Part shown: in pieces, positions 5,608-12,318 of the stretch | How the letters are laid out: every line of letters begins with the position of its first letter | How positions within the stretch are numbered: position 1 is the stretch's first letter | IMG/VR virus record: IMGVR_UViG_3300044993_000263 | Coordinates: 1-23,697 of that record | From: a virus | Strand: one strand, 5' to 3' | Length of the DNA stretch: 23,697 bases | Notes under the pieces: generated by a model | Databases searched by the model: none | What the model was told of the DNA's origin: nothing | The model's input: only the letters and a program-made list of their open reading frames with translations | Translations under genes and position numbers: made by a program

Positions 5608-5695
5608 ATCGCACTATTTTATATGCATTACAAACTACGTCATTTTTTAAACATTCAAGAGTGTATAAAAACCATCTATCTAAGCTTGTATACAT
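5579..5695 (-). CDS. Small ORF, 38 aa, possible 5' half of a frameshifted gene
   Basis: MYTSLDRWFLYTLECLKNDV opens at 5695, shortly after the stop of the exonuclease gene, and ends in TAA at 5579-5581. The composition is protein-like. It overlaps the 39-aa ORF 5488-5607 by 29 bases in another frame. The junction (NTNS against IHYYKNRDG) reads smoothly if the frames are joined, which is why I suspect a single broken or slipped gene. The ribosome site is weak. Confidence 0.35.
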   Translation of the reverse strand: MYTSLDRWFLYTLECLKNDVVCNAYKIVRYDYNTNSLL

Positions 5696-5712
5696 TACAT
5701 AATAATCTTGGT

Positions 5713-6714
5713 TTATTTTAAATTTCCCTTATACGTTTTGTTTAACCACTTAGTATAAAGGTCAACCTGTTCACCTATTTTGTTAAGCCCATACTTTCCG
5801 GCAAATCTCATTAAATTAAGTCCAATAGTTGGAACAGCAGTGTATTTTAACTGATTTTTGATAGCTGTATCAATTTCATTTTTAATATCATCAGGTTGTG
5901 CAGTTAAATCAATAAGAGTTCGGTTTAACTCGTATCGGTCTTTAACAATATGCTCAACTTGGTCATGGTCTACCCATCTTTGAAGCATAAAATTATTCCA
6001 TTTAAATCCTTGTTTATTTCTATCTTCATATGCTTCACGAATGCCAACAGTGTTTTTAGAACCTTTTTCGCGTACACCGGGATAAGCACTAAAAATATTA
6101 TCAGTTGCGTCGCCCCTAATGATTTTTTTAAATAATTGATACTTTGGATCTTCAAGCAACTTAGGCTGTTTAGTTTTTTTATCAATTATTGGTTTGCCCT
6201 TGTCATCAAAATAACCATCCAAAGTGATAAGCTGGTTGGTAAGGCCATTATATTGCTTAACATTTTCACTAATTAATTGTACAAAATCTGTATCACTGGA
6301 AATAATAAAATGTTCGTCATCAGGATGAAGAGCAATAAATCTAGCAATTAAATCATCTGCTTCTGCATTCGGACACTTGATTACACTAGCATTAGTTTTA
6401 TCCCGCAAGAAAGTTACAAATTCTTCATATGTATTCCAAAAAAGTTGATTTTCTTCAATTTCAGCCTCAGTCATGGCAGATTCATCTAGACGGCGCTGCG
6501 ATTTGTATTTAGGATAAACATCCTTGCGCCAACTGCGACCTTCTAAACAAAAAACAACATGGTCAATACCATAATTTCTAGCAATTGCGTTAATAGAAGA
6601 CAATGTAATATGAATAGCCATGCCTAGCTTCTCCCAAGTATCTGAATTGCGAGAGGCAATATGGCGTGCTCTAAAAAAAGAATTAGCTGTATCTATTAAT
6701 GCATATTTTGTCAT
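5713..6714 (-). CDS. 5'-3' exonuclease / T4 RNase H-like flap nuclease (333 aa)
   Basis: A FEN-superfamily nuclease that would remove RNA primers and 5' flaps during lagging-strand synthesis. Metal-site acidic residues are all present: D8 in YALIDTANSFFRAR, E118/D120/D121 in NAEADDLIA, D141/D143 in SSDTDFVQL, and D202/D205 in RGDATDNI. The arch/DNA-contact block WRKDVYPKYKSQRR lies at residues 62-74, and the helix-hairpin-like turn AYPGVREKGS follows the last acidic pair. Length is close to the 305-aa T4 RNase H. There is no Shine-Dalgarno sequence before the ATG; the promoter at 6721-6749 predicts an mRNA start at or near the ATG. The neighbours are orphans, so its job is read from its own motifs. 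Confidence 0.93.
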   Translation of the reverse strand: MTKYALIDTANSFFRARHIASRNSDTWEKLGMAIHITLSSINAIARNYGIDHVVFCLEGRSWRKDVYPKYKSQRRLDESAMTEAEIEENQLFWNTYEEFVTFLRDKTNASVIKCPNAEADDLIARFIALHPDDEHFIISSDTDFVQLISENVKQYNGLTNQLITLDGYFDDKGKPIIDKKTKQPKLLEDPKYQLFKKIIRGDATDNIFSAYPGVREKGSKNTVGIREAYEDRNKQGFKWNNFMLQRWVDHDQVEHIVKDRYELNRTLIDLTAQPDDIKNEIDTAIKNQLKYTAVPTIGLNLMRFAGKYGLNKIGEQVDLYTKWLNKTYKGNLK

Positions 6715-6720
6715 TTTTAC

Positions 6721-6749
6721 ATTTTACTATGTATTAAGAAAAAAGTCAA
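6721..6749 (-). promoter_or_regulatory. Sigma70-like promoter, TTGACT-17-TAAAAT, giving a near-leaderless mRNA
   Basis: -35 TTGACT (6744-6749) and -10 TAAAAT (6721-6726) on the minus strand, 17 bases apart. Seven bases past the -10 is the exonuclease ATG at 6714. The TGA stop of the upstream gene (6746-6748) lies within the -35 box. Confidence 0.6.
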
Positions 6750-7357
6750 CTAGAAGAAGTTATTGAAGGAAAATATACAACATTGCTGCCATTAGTGCAA
6801 TTATCGGCAAACACATATTCCGTAAAAGTTGTACATGGCTTCGCAACGGGGATATAAGAAACTTCCGGCTGCATTAAATTTTCTAAAGCGTCACATGCAT
6901 CAAGTTGACGTTGTTTTTCTCTTTCAGCATCTAGTTTAGCCTGTTTGATATCATGTGCATCCTTAAGATATTGTAGTAATTTTTTCTTCTCGATATCAGT
7001 CAATACAATATCCTTTTTATTACCCACCGAGAAACTAAAATTTTCTATAGAAATAGTATTCCAATTATTTAAAACAGCAACTTTAATATATAATTCAATA
7101 TTACTATATTTAAAGGAATAATTAAAATACATTAATGCATTATGGTATGAACCGTCAGACACTTCACAAACAACCTTATCAATTTCTCGCAATATAATAG
7201 CGCCTATTGTGTCAACTAAGATACCAGACGGCAAGTGTTTCTTAAGAAATTCTTGTTTCTTTTTTCTTCTCCTAGCCAACATGTCAGTAATGCATATAAA
7301 TGCAATAGTAATAATAGTAAGGGACCAAATTAAAAAAAGCAATACTAACTTAATCAT
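6746..7357 (-). CDS. Hypothetical membrane-anchored protein, 203 aa
   Basis: Residues 3-24 form one hydrophobic span (KLVLLFLIWSLTIITIAFIC) followed by the basic stop-transfer stretch RRRKKK at 29-34. This predicts an N-out, C-in single-pass protein with a cytoplasmic domain of about 170 residues. That domain contains a beta-rich part, then a charged helix (KKKLLQYLKDAHDIKQAKLD) with Lys/Arg/Glu-rich coiled-coil character, and a tail with two Cys. AGGATAATTAAT supplies the ribosome site. It follows the methyltransferase N-domain gene by 5 bases. No family recognised; it may tether a process to the membrane. Confidence 0.75.
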   Translation of the reverse strand: MIKLVLLFLIWSLTIITIAFICITDMLARRRKKKQEFLKKHLPSGILVDTIGAIILREIDKVVCEVSDGSYHNALMYFNYSFKYSNIELYIKVAVLNNWNTISIENFSFSVGNKKDIVLTDIEKKKLLQYLKDAHDIKQAKLDAEREKQRQLDACDALENLMQPEVSYIPVAKPCTTFTEYVFADNCTNGSNVVYFPSITSSS

Positions 7358-7362
7358 ATTAA

Positions 7363-7800
7363 TTATCCTAATTTAAATAGATCATTACCGAACACTATTG
7401 GTTCACCAAAACTATAATTATACGTAAGCCCATCTGCACATACTATATTTTTATTTACAATATATCTTAATTCCTCATGACCACACAACAACCGTTCTCT
7501 ACACAAGTCTACGTTGTCTTGCATTATGTCTACACCGTATATAGTAGACAATGCTGTAGGAAAGTCAATGCCATTTTCTAATTTTCTTATCAAGATTTCG
7601 CTAAGAAATTGACCATCTCCGCAAGCCGGATCCAAGAAGGTTTTAGTCGGGTCTCTGAATAATTCTTGGGGGAGTTGGTCAAGTATCTCCTGAACGAGCG
7701 GAGTTGGAGTGAAAACTTCTCCCGTTTGTTTCACTCTTAGTTTGTCTCGGTCTACGCCAGACATATAACTACGTTCTCTTAAATGCTTTATATAATTCAT
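7363..7800 (-). CDS. SAM-binding half of a split N6-adenine DNA methyltransferase (145 aa)
   Basis: I place the start at the ATG at 7800 (MNYIKHLRERS), which forms an ATGA overlap with the stop of the 7797-8591 gene; a longer frame begins at 7848. The product holds only the N-terminal half of an Eco57I-like gamma-type adenine methyltransferase: TGEVFTPTPLVQEILD (26-41), motif I FLDPACGDGQFL (55-66) that binds S-adenosylmethionine, the acidic D91 in YGVDIM, and CADGL (121-125). Catalytic motif IV (NPPF) is absent. The protein stops after FKLG, exactly where MKFDVVVGNPPF would be expected to follow. That segment begins the gene just upstream. The two products probably act together or derive from one split gene. 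Confidence 0.82.
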   Translation of the reverse strand: MNYIKHLRERSYMSGVDRDKLRVKQTGEVFTPTPLVQEILDQLPQELFRDPTKTFLDPACGDGQFLSEILIRKLENGIDFPTALSTIYGVDIMQDNVDLCRERLLCGHEELRYIVNKNIVCADGLTYNYSFGEPIVFGNDLFKLG

Positions 7801-8591
7801 TTTATTTGTTCTTCTATATAAGCTATTTCTTCTGTAGTTAAGTTCCATTCAATAGGATATTCAAACCCGGTTTTTATTTGATTAAGGTCAAATTTTTTGA
7901 TATTTGCCGGCATGCCTGCATGGCTGTTGCCCTTCATTTTTGTGGTAAAATACCTAAATGCCTTGTTATTAATAGTAAATAGCTTAAGTTTTTCTGCTTC
8001 TTCTAAAGTGCGGGTAGAGATATATCTAACACATCCCGCTAATAAAGGTTTATCAGTAACAGTATATGACTTTATTGATTCTAACATAGTAAAGGCAAAT
8101 TTAGGCCCATACACTACTTTTCTTGTATCAGTTACATCTGCATATTCTTCCGGGGTCTCTCCATTTAATTTTACCAACACTGTGTTACCGGTAGGCAATA
8201 CCAAATTGGATCTTCTATTTTGCATTAATGAAGAATATTGTGTCTTAACATTAAATTCGTTATTTCCTACTATTTTACAAATAATGGGATCGGCTATCGT
8301 ATATTCACTAATTTTAGGAGAATTCTTGCCTATAAAATAAAGAGTATTATAATTCCAATAATCAATGCTTGTCATGTAGTTTATTAAGTCGATTTGCTTG
8401 TTGAGTTTTGTTAATGTATTGATTACATTCTTGAGAGTGATTAAGGCAACGATGCCGTTTGGTTTACATACCTCAAAAGCTTTAGAGACAAACCTACGAT
8501 ATAAAGTTTTATTTCCTATTGTTCCTGATATGCCTCCTTTTTCTGTCACGCTATTAAATGGAGGATTTCCCACTACTACATCGAATTTCAT
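7797..8591 (-). CDS. Catalytic/target-recognition half of a split adenine DNA methyltransferase (264 aa)
   Basis: The protein begins directly at motif IV: MKFDVVVGNPPF, in which NPPF (9-12) is the catalytic signature of N6-adenine methyltransferases. Typical follow-on elements are present (SKAFEVCKPNGIVALIT, a core strand and helix), then a long region that should recognise the DNA target, and a C-terminal helix (NLTTEEIAYIEEQIK). SAM-binding motif I is missing and lies in the next gene, 7363-7800, giving a permuted gene order. The ATG overlaps the stop of the 8588-9106 gene (ATGA). The first 40 bases are almost identical to DNA at about 9391-9432. Alternatively it is an inactive relic, but the 264-codon frame is intact. 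Confidence 0.8.
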   Translation of the reverse strand: MKFDVVVGNPPFNSVTEKGGISGTIGNKTLYRRFVSKAFEVCKPNGIVALITLKNVINTLTKLNKQIDLINYMTSIDYWNYNTLYFIGKNSPKISEYTIADPIICKIVGNNEFNVKTQYSSLMQNRRSNLVLPTGNTVLVKLNGETPEEYADVTDTRKVVYGPKFAFTMLESIKSYTVTDKPLLAGCVRYISTRTLEEAEKLKLFTINNKAFRYFTTKMKGNSHAGMPANIKKFDLNQIKTGFEYPIEWNLTTEEIAYIEEQIK

Positions 8592-9106
8592 CCCAAATTA
8601 TCTCCCAATCCATAATAGTCGGGTATGCAACGCAATATTTCTTGATATTCAGTATCAGTAATACCAAAATGTTCACAAAGCATCTTGTCATTCCATATTC
8701 GGTCGAATGGAACAATGGGAATGGCCCTCAATTCGCCCATATGATTATTACCGTTAAATTTGTAAATAGAAAGTGCAAAGCGGGCAACGAATGACTTCAA
8801 GTAACTAACAAGACTATCCTTCTCGTAAGTAAAGATAGCAAGACCATAATCATGATTTTTAGATACTGTCCAATAAGAACTTATTGGCGAAATTACTGAA
8901 TAAAAGTCTTGCATTCCCATATGCCCTCTTATCTTTTGAATATAGAATTTTTCCGTATTTAAGTCAGATGTTACTAAATCTTGTAAAGTTCCAAAGTCAT
9001 TACACGCTTTGAGTATCTTCTTTGTTAATGAACCATATATAGTTAAGTCCATTCCGATTTTGTTCACTAGAGATATATCTACGTCGTACGAAGGAGCACT
9101 ACCCAT
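8588..9106 (-). CDS. Target-recognition/C-terminal part of a second, frameshifted methyltransferase (172 aa)
   Basis: The first residues, GSAPSYDVDISLVNKIGMDL, continue the sense of the preceding out-of-frame segment, which ends GKLDKYI. The ORF is therefore the 3' part of a larger methyltransferase rather than a complete protein. It carries no methyltransferase catalytic motif. It does carry the C-terminal pattern seen in this family (IVPFDRIWNDKMLCEHFGIT followed by a hydrophobic helix) and the middle SVISPISSYWTVS, as expected for a recognition domain. Its stop overlaps the next gene (ATGA). The ATG has no strong ribosome site. It could still be made as a separate recognition subunit; more simply it is part of the pseudogene at 9079-9593. 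Confidence 0.6.
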   Translation of the reverse strand: MGSAPSYDVDISLVNKIGMDLTIYGSLTKKILKACNDFGTLQDLVTSDLNTEKFYIQKIRGHMGMQDFYSVISPISSYWTVSKNHDYGLAIFTYEKDSLVSYLKSFVARFALSIYKFNGNNHMGELRAIPIVPFDRIWNDKMLCEHFGITDTEYQEILRCIPDYYGLGDNLG

Positions 9107-9593
9107 ATATATTTGTCAAGTTTTCCGAAATTATCTTTTATTTTTTGAAGAGTAGTAATAGCCAAATCTGTGAAAATTTCGGCGTTTTCAAATATACTTC
9201 CAGAAACAATCTCTACCGAAGTTTTATATTTTTTTACGTTTTCAAGCATCTTTTTTGAGTGAGTGCGAATATTCTCTTTCTTGTTTTGATATGGAGTAGC
9301 GGGCTGAATAAAAGTGACCCACCCGCCATCTTTAACCAGAACTACTGCTTTATTAAAAAACGCTGGCGTAGTTCTGCCTTTCCCTTAAAGGGAGGATTCC
9401 CCACTACTACATCAAATTTCATTCCTATATTATCCTTAATGAAATTAATTGTAGCATAATTATCAACCAATTTAAATTTATTTATTGCACAATTTATCCA
9501 TATTTGGTTATTTTTATAATCAAACACCCGGCCGGTGATATTTTTGTCATTATGACCATACTTGCGCAGCCTAGATTCAATTATAGAAACAAA
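9079..9593 (-). pseudogene. Frameshifted 5' part of a second adenine methyltransferase catalytic half
   Basis: From 9593 the frame reads FVSIIESRLRKYGHNDKNIT, then YKNNQIWINCAINKF and DNIGMKFDVVVGNPPFKG, which contains motif IV; it soon ends in TAG. In another frame the protein sense continues: GRTTPAFFNKAVVLVKDGGW, FIQPATPYQNKKENIR, VEIVSGSIFENAEIFTDLA and GKLDKYI, ending at 9079. The third piece is the ORF at 8588-9106. Two frame changes therefore break one catalytic-plus-recognition half, which also lacks motif I. The three frames are seen directly; former unity is inferred. Sequencing error is an alternative explanation for each shift. Confidence 0.7.
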
Positions 9594-9613
9594 CTAACCC
9601 CCTTGCTTTATTT

Positions 9614-10363
9614 TTACCTAAATTCAAATAAACCATTGCCGAGATTTTCTACTGGAAATATTCGCGCATGTGCTATATTAAAATAATATTCATCCTTTTC
9701 TATACCAATAAACCTTCTTTTTAAGTTTTTGCAAGCCACTCCGGTTGTTCCTGAACCCATTGTGTTATCAAGAACTACATCACCCTCATCAGTATATGTC
9801 TTAATGAGATACTCCATCAATAACACAGGTTTCTGTGTAGGATGTAAACCCTTTTCTTGCTTAAACTTTAACACTGTCTTAGGATAACGTGTTCCCTCAG
9901 GATTATCCCTGTGCTTAGATTTTGCACTTCCGTAGACTTCACCAATCTTGGCCTCATCACTACTAAACCCCTTATACGGAGTTCCTTTCTCCATTTGCGG
10001 GTTGTATTTCGGTTTGCCTCTACAGAACACTAGAATATTTTCATGTGATTTTAGCGGCATAATCTTAGCACACATGGGATTAGTTCCTTGTGGTTTTTCC
10101 CATATCCATTCATATTTGAAGTGCTTGATGTTTGATTGAACCAATACTGTTGTAAACGGCTGTGCCGAAGTAAACACCATAGCCGCATCTTTTTTACAAA
10201 CACGATTATATTGTTCCCAAAGTTGTTCTAATGGCAAAACACTATCCCATTTACATGCAGTGGTACCGTAAGGAAGGTCTGCTAATACCATATCTACTGA
10301 ATTATCAGGAATTTCATTGAGTAAAATTAAACAATCACCATATAAAAGTTGAATATCTGTCAT
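9614..10363 (-). CDS. Beta-type DNA methyltransferase, DLPY motif (249 aa)
   Basis: An amino-group (N6-adenine or N4-cytosine) DNA methyltransferase in the beta order, with catalytic motif IV first and SAM motif I last. Residues 26-40 read VLADLPYGTTACKWD, with D29-L-P-Y as motif IV. GLHPTQKPVLLMEYL is the motif X region, and VVLDNTMGSGTTGVA near the C-terminus is motif I. DLPYGTTAC.WD is typical of phage-encoded members. The gene is complete and its start overlaps the stop of the restriction-like gene (ATGA), so the two are co-expressed. It probably protects phage DNA from host restriction, or protects a site cut by its neighbour. Target sequence cannot be told from the protein by eye. Confidence 0.92.
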   Translation of the reverse strand: MTDIQLLYGDCLILLNEIPDNSVDMVLADLPYGTTACKWDSVLPLEQLWEQYNRVCKKDAAMVFTSAQPFTTVLVQSNIKHFKYEWIWEKPQGTNPMCAKIMPLKSHENILVFCRGKPKYNPQMEKGTPYKGFSSDEAKIGEVYGSAKSKHRDNPEGTRYPKTVLKFKQEKGLHPTQKPVLLMEYLIKTYTDEGDVVLDNTMGSGTTGVACKNLKRRFIGIEKDEYYFNIAHARIFPVENLGNGLFEFR

Positions 10364-10935
10364 ATTTTTATTTCATACATTTCCATAATTAATGAATTGT
10401 TTATTTTAGTCCAAAGCTGGTCAGACATTGAGCAACGAATATCCGCAATAAACCCTTCACCAATTCCTTTATATCCTACAATTTTGTTATCATTGATAAT
10501 GGTTTCCCACTTTGCATTTTCATATCTGATTTTATCAGAATCAATAACAACAAAATAATAAATCGGGTTATCGTATATTTTTTTATCTTTTTTATCAGTA
10601 GCCAAACAGAATATGTAATCTTCTTTTTTGTTTGATAAAAATAAAAGTTTATCTTCCAAACTTTTATGTGAAGTGAGACGAGAACCCGATATTTTCAACC
10701 AAGTTTTATTAGATTCAAATGAACCGCTCTTGTTGCTAATTCTTTTACCACAATTTGTAATTTGATCAACCCCAACGCCGTGATTATAATCGGGCTTCCA
10801 ATCAGAACCCAATCCTACATCTCTAAGAGTTCTTGCACAGACTTCTTCCCATAATTCTGCTTTACAAAGCAAATTATAATTTTGGTGATGCAATTTTAAT
10901 CTTTTAGTAAGAGGCTTTACCATTGTTTCAAACAT
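10360..10935 (-). CDS. Putative type II restriction endonuclease-like protein (191 aa)
   Basis: I choose the ATG at 10935 (MFETMVKPLTKRLKL), which follows AAAAGGA, over the frame from 10989 that would overlap the upstream methyltransferase. The protein has a block GVGVDQITNCGKRISNKSG (53-71). D57 and the S-N-K69 triplet ten residues on resemble the D...(E/S)xK core of PD-(D/E)XK nucleases, and KS.ED....L...ED.IF resembles strand-helix elements after the core. The best support is position: it lies between two site-specific methyltransferases, 31 bases after one and overlapping the other. I do not recognise a specific named enzyme family. It could instead be an unrelated DNA-binding protein. 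Confidence 0.5.
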   Translation of the reverse strand: MFETMVKPLTKRLKLHHQNYNLLCKAELWEEVCARTLRDVGLGSDWKPDYNHGVGVDQITNCGKRISNKSGSFESNKTWLKISGSRLTSHKSLEDKLLFLSNKKEDYIFCLATDKKDKKIYDNPIYYFVVIDSDKIRYENAKWETIINDNKIVGYKGIGEGFIADIRCSMSDQLWTKINNSLIMEMYEIKI

Positions 10936-10966
10936 TTTTGTTTTTCCTTTTTGGGATTTTGTTTTG

Positions 10967-11866
10967 TCAAGTATTGAGAAAATCATCAATTCTTTCTAAA
11001 GCAAAATTATGATAATCAGGATCAATTTCATATCCAATATAGTCTAACCCATTCTGTATGGCAGCAATAGCGCTAGTTCCTGTTCCCATAAATGGGTCCA
11101 TTAAAACTCCCGTCTTTATTCCTGAAAATTTTATACAATTATCAACCAGCTTTACAGGAAAAGTTGCTGGATGCCCGCCTCTATCCAATCCAGTATTTTT
11201 AATAGTTTCATAGGGAATATACCAAGTATTTCCTCTACAACGTACAGATGGTTTAGGTGAAATATCTAACTTTTTAAGCGTTTCCTCTACCCAATTTTTT
11301 TCATTTTTTGTTGCATTTTTATCAAATTCTTTTTTGTTTTTATATCCTAATTTTTTTATCAATTTCCCTCGTTTGCGCGATTCTCGGTCATTTATATTAA
11401 CCGGGTCGGTATAAGGTACACCAATGGCTAATCTATCACACTTTACCTTGCCAGTCTTAGTAAAATGGAATAAATGTTCCCAGGTAGTATTAGCAAAACG
11501 TTCGCTATTAATGGGTTTAAAATGTCCCTTTGTAACTCCATTTATATCAATACTTTTTACCCATACTATGTTATTTTGAAGAATATAATGTTTTCTCAAT
11601 ACATTAGCTACATCTATGCCTTGCCATGGGTTTATGTTGCTATATCCCATATTAACCCACAAATGACCATCATCTTTTAAAACTCGCTTGCATTCTATAA
11701 ATATAGCCTCTAGCCAAGCCAAATAGTCTTTAATGTTTTTGTTATCTTTATAATTGTTATAATTAATACCGATATTATATGGAGGTGAGGTAACAACAAT
11801 ATCTATCATTTTATCGGATAGTTTTTTCATTCCCGAAAGGCAATCTTCTAGAAAAATTTTATTCAT
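10967..11866 (-). CDS. Beta-type DNA methyltransferase, SPPY motif, likely N4-cytosine (299 aa)
   Basis: Motif IV is TSPPYNIGINY (S27-P-P-Y30); SPPY is most typical of N4-cytosine methyltransferases. GHPATFPVKL is the motif X region, and motif I is LMDPFMGTGTSAIAA (255-269) near the C-terminus, so the order is beta. TWYIPYETIKNTGLDRGGHP precedes it. Length is normal for a complete type II modification enzyme. A restriction-endonuclease-like gene begins 31 bases downstream, which is the usual layout of a type II restriction-modification pair. Its ATG overlaps the preceding stop by one base (TAATG). It may serve phage self-protection or pair with the downstream nuclease. Confidence 0.92.
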   Translation of the reverse strand: MNKIFLEDCLSGMKKLSDKMIDIVVTSPPYNIGINYNNYKDNKNIKDYLAWLEAIFIECKRVLKDDGHLWVNMGYSNINPWQGIDVANVLRKHYILQNNIVWVKSIDINGVTKGHFKPINSERFANTTWEHLFHFTKTGKVKCDRLAIGVPYTDPVNINDRESRKRGKLIKKLGYKNKKEFDKNATKNEKNWVEETLKKLDISPKPSVRCRGNTWYIPYETIKNTGLDRGGHPATFPVKLVDNCIKFSGIKTGVLMDPFMGTGTSAIAAIQNGLDYIGYEIDPDYHNFALERIDDFLNT

Positions 11867-12318
11867 TAACTGATTTCTACTTTGCCATCACCCAAATCTT
11901 TACGGTTAATAATTCTTGGCTCACGATTCCTGAGTTCTTCAATCATTCTTTTTTCAGGATCAGCTATATCTTGTTCATATATTTCCATTACTATATTTCT
12001 ACATACTTGTGTGAACCATCTATCTACTATATCGTTATCAGTATCGTTTTCACTAATCTTATATCCTGCTCTGATCAAATTAATAATGAACTTATCATTC
12101 CAATCTAATTCAATACTACCTTTATTGACATTATCAGGATCTAACTCTATATTAATTATGGCTACATAAGGCTCGCCCGCTAAAGTAGCTTTTTCTTTAG
12201 CAGAAAGAAATTTTTCATGGCCATCTTTTATTTCTTGATCTGAATTTAATAACAATTCTTCATTATTTGTGTTATAGGACGAATTACCCCATAACCAGTT
12301 CATTAGTTTTTTCCACAT
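11866..12318 (-). CDS. Conserved phage protein of unknown function, 150 aa
   Basis: The N-terminus MWKKLMNWLWGNSS is short, hydrophobic and basic, possibly a membrane-contacting helix. Next comes an Asn/Glu-rich linker, then KEKATLAGEPYVAIINIELD and GSIELDWNDKFIINLIRAGY, and finally DIVDRWFTQVCRNIVMEIYE. This arrangement (KA.AGEP.V.....D...G..ELDWND.F...L...GY..., D.WF..VCR) looks like an uncharacterised protein shared by T4-like phages; the link is from memory. AAAAGGA precedes the ATG. The 5' end overlaps the end of uvsE by 35 bases in another frame. Confidence 0.8.
   Translation of the reverse strand: MWKKLMNWLWGNSSYNTNNEELLLNSDQEIKDGHEKFLSAKEKATLAGEPYVAIINIELDPDNVNKGSIELDWNDKFIINLIRAGYKISENDTDNDIVDRWFTQVCRNIVMEIYEQDIADPEKRMIEELRNREPRIINRKDLGDGKVEIS

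Noticed and set aside
7897-8340. 147-aa plus-strand open frame
   Set aside because: It is antisense to the well-supported methyltransferase gene and has no ribosome site or promoter.
9115-9120. TTGACA before the 8588-9106 ORF
   Set aside because: The spacer of 17 leads to CTCCTT; the bases are coding sequence of the broken methyltransferase.
10965-10970. TTGACA before the restriction-like gene
   Set aside because: No -10-like hexamer at 15-19 bases; the sequence there is the ribosome site GGAAAA.
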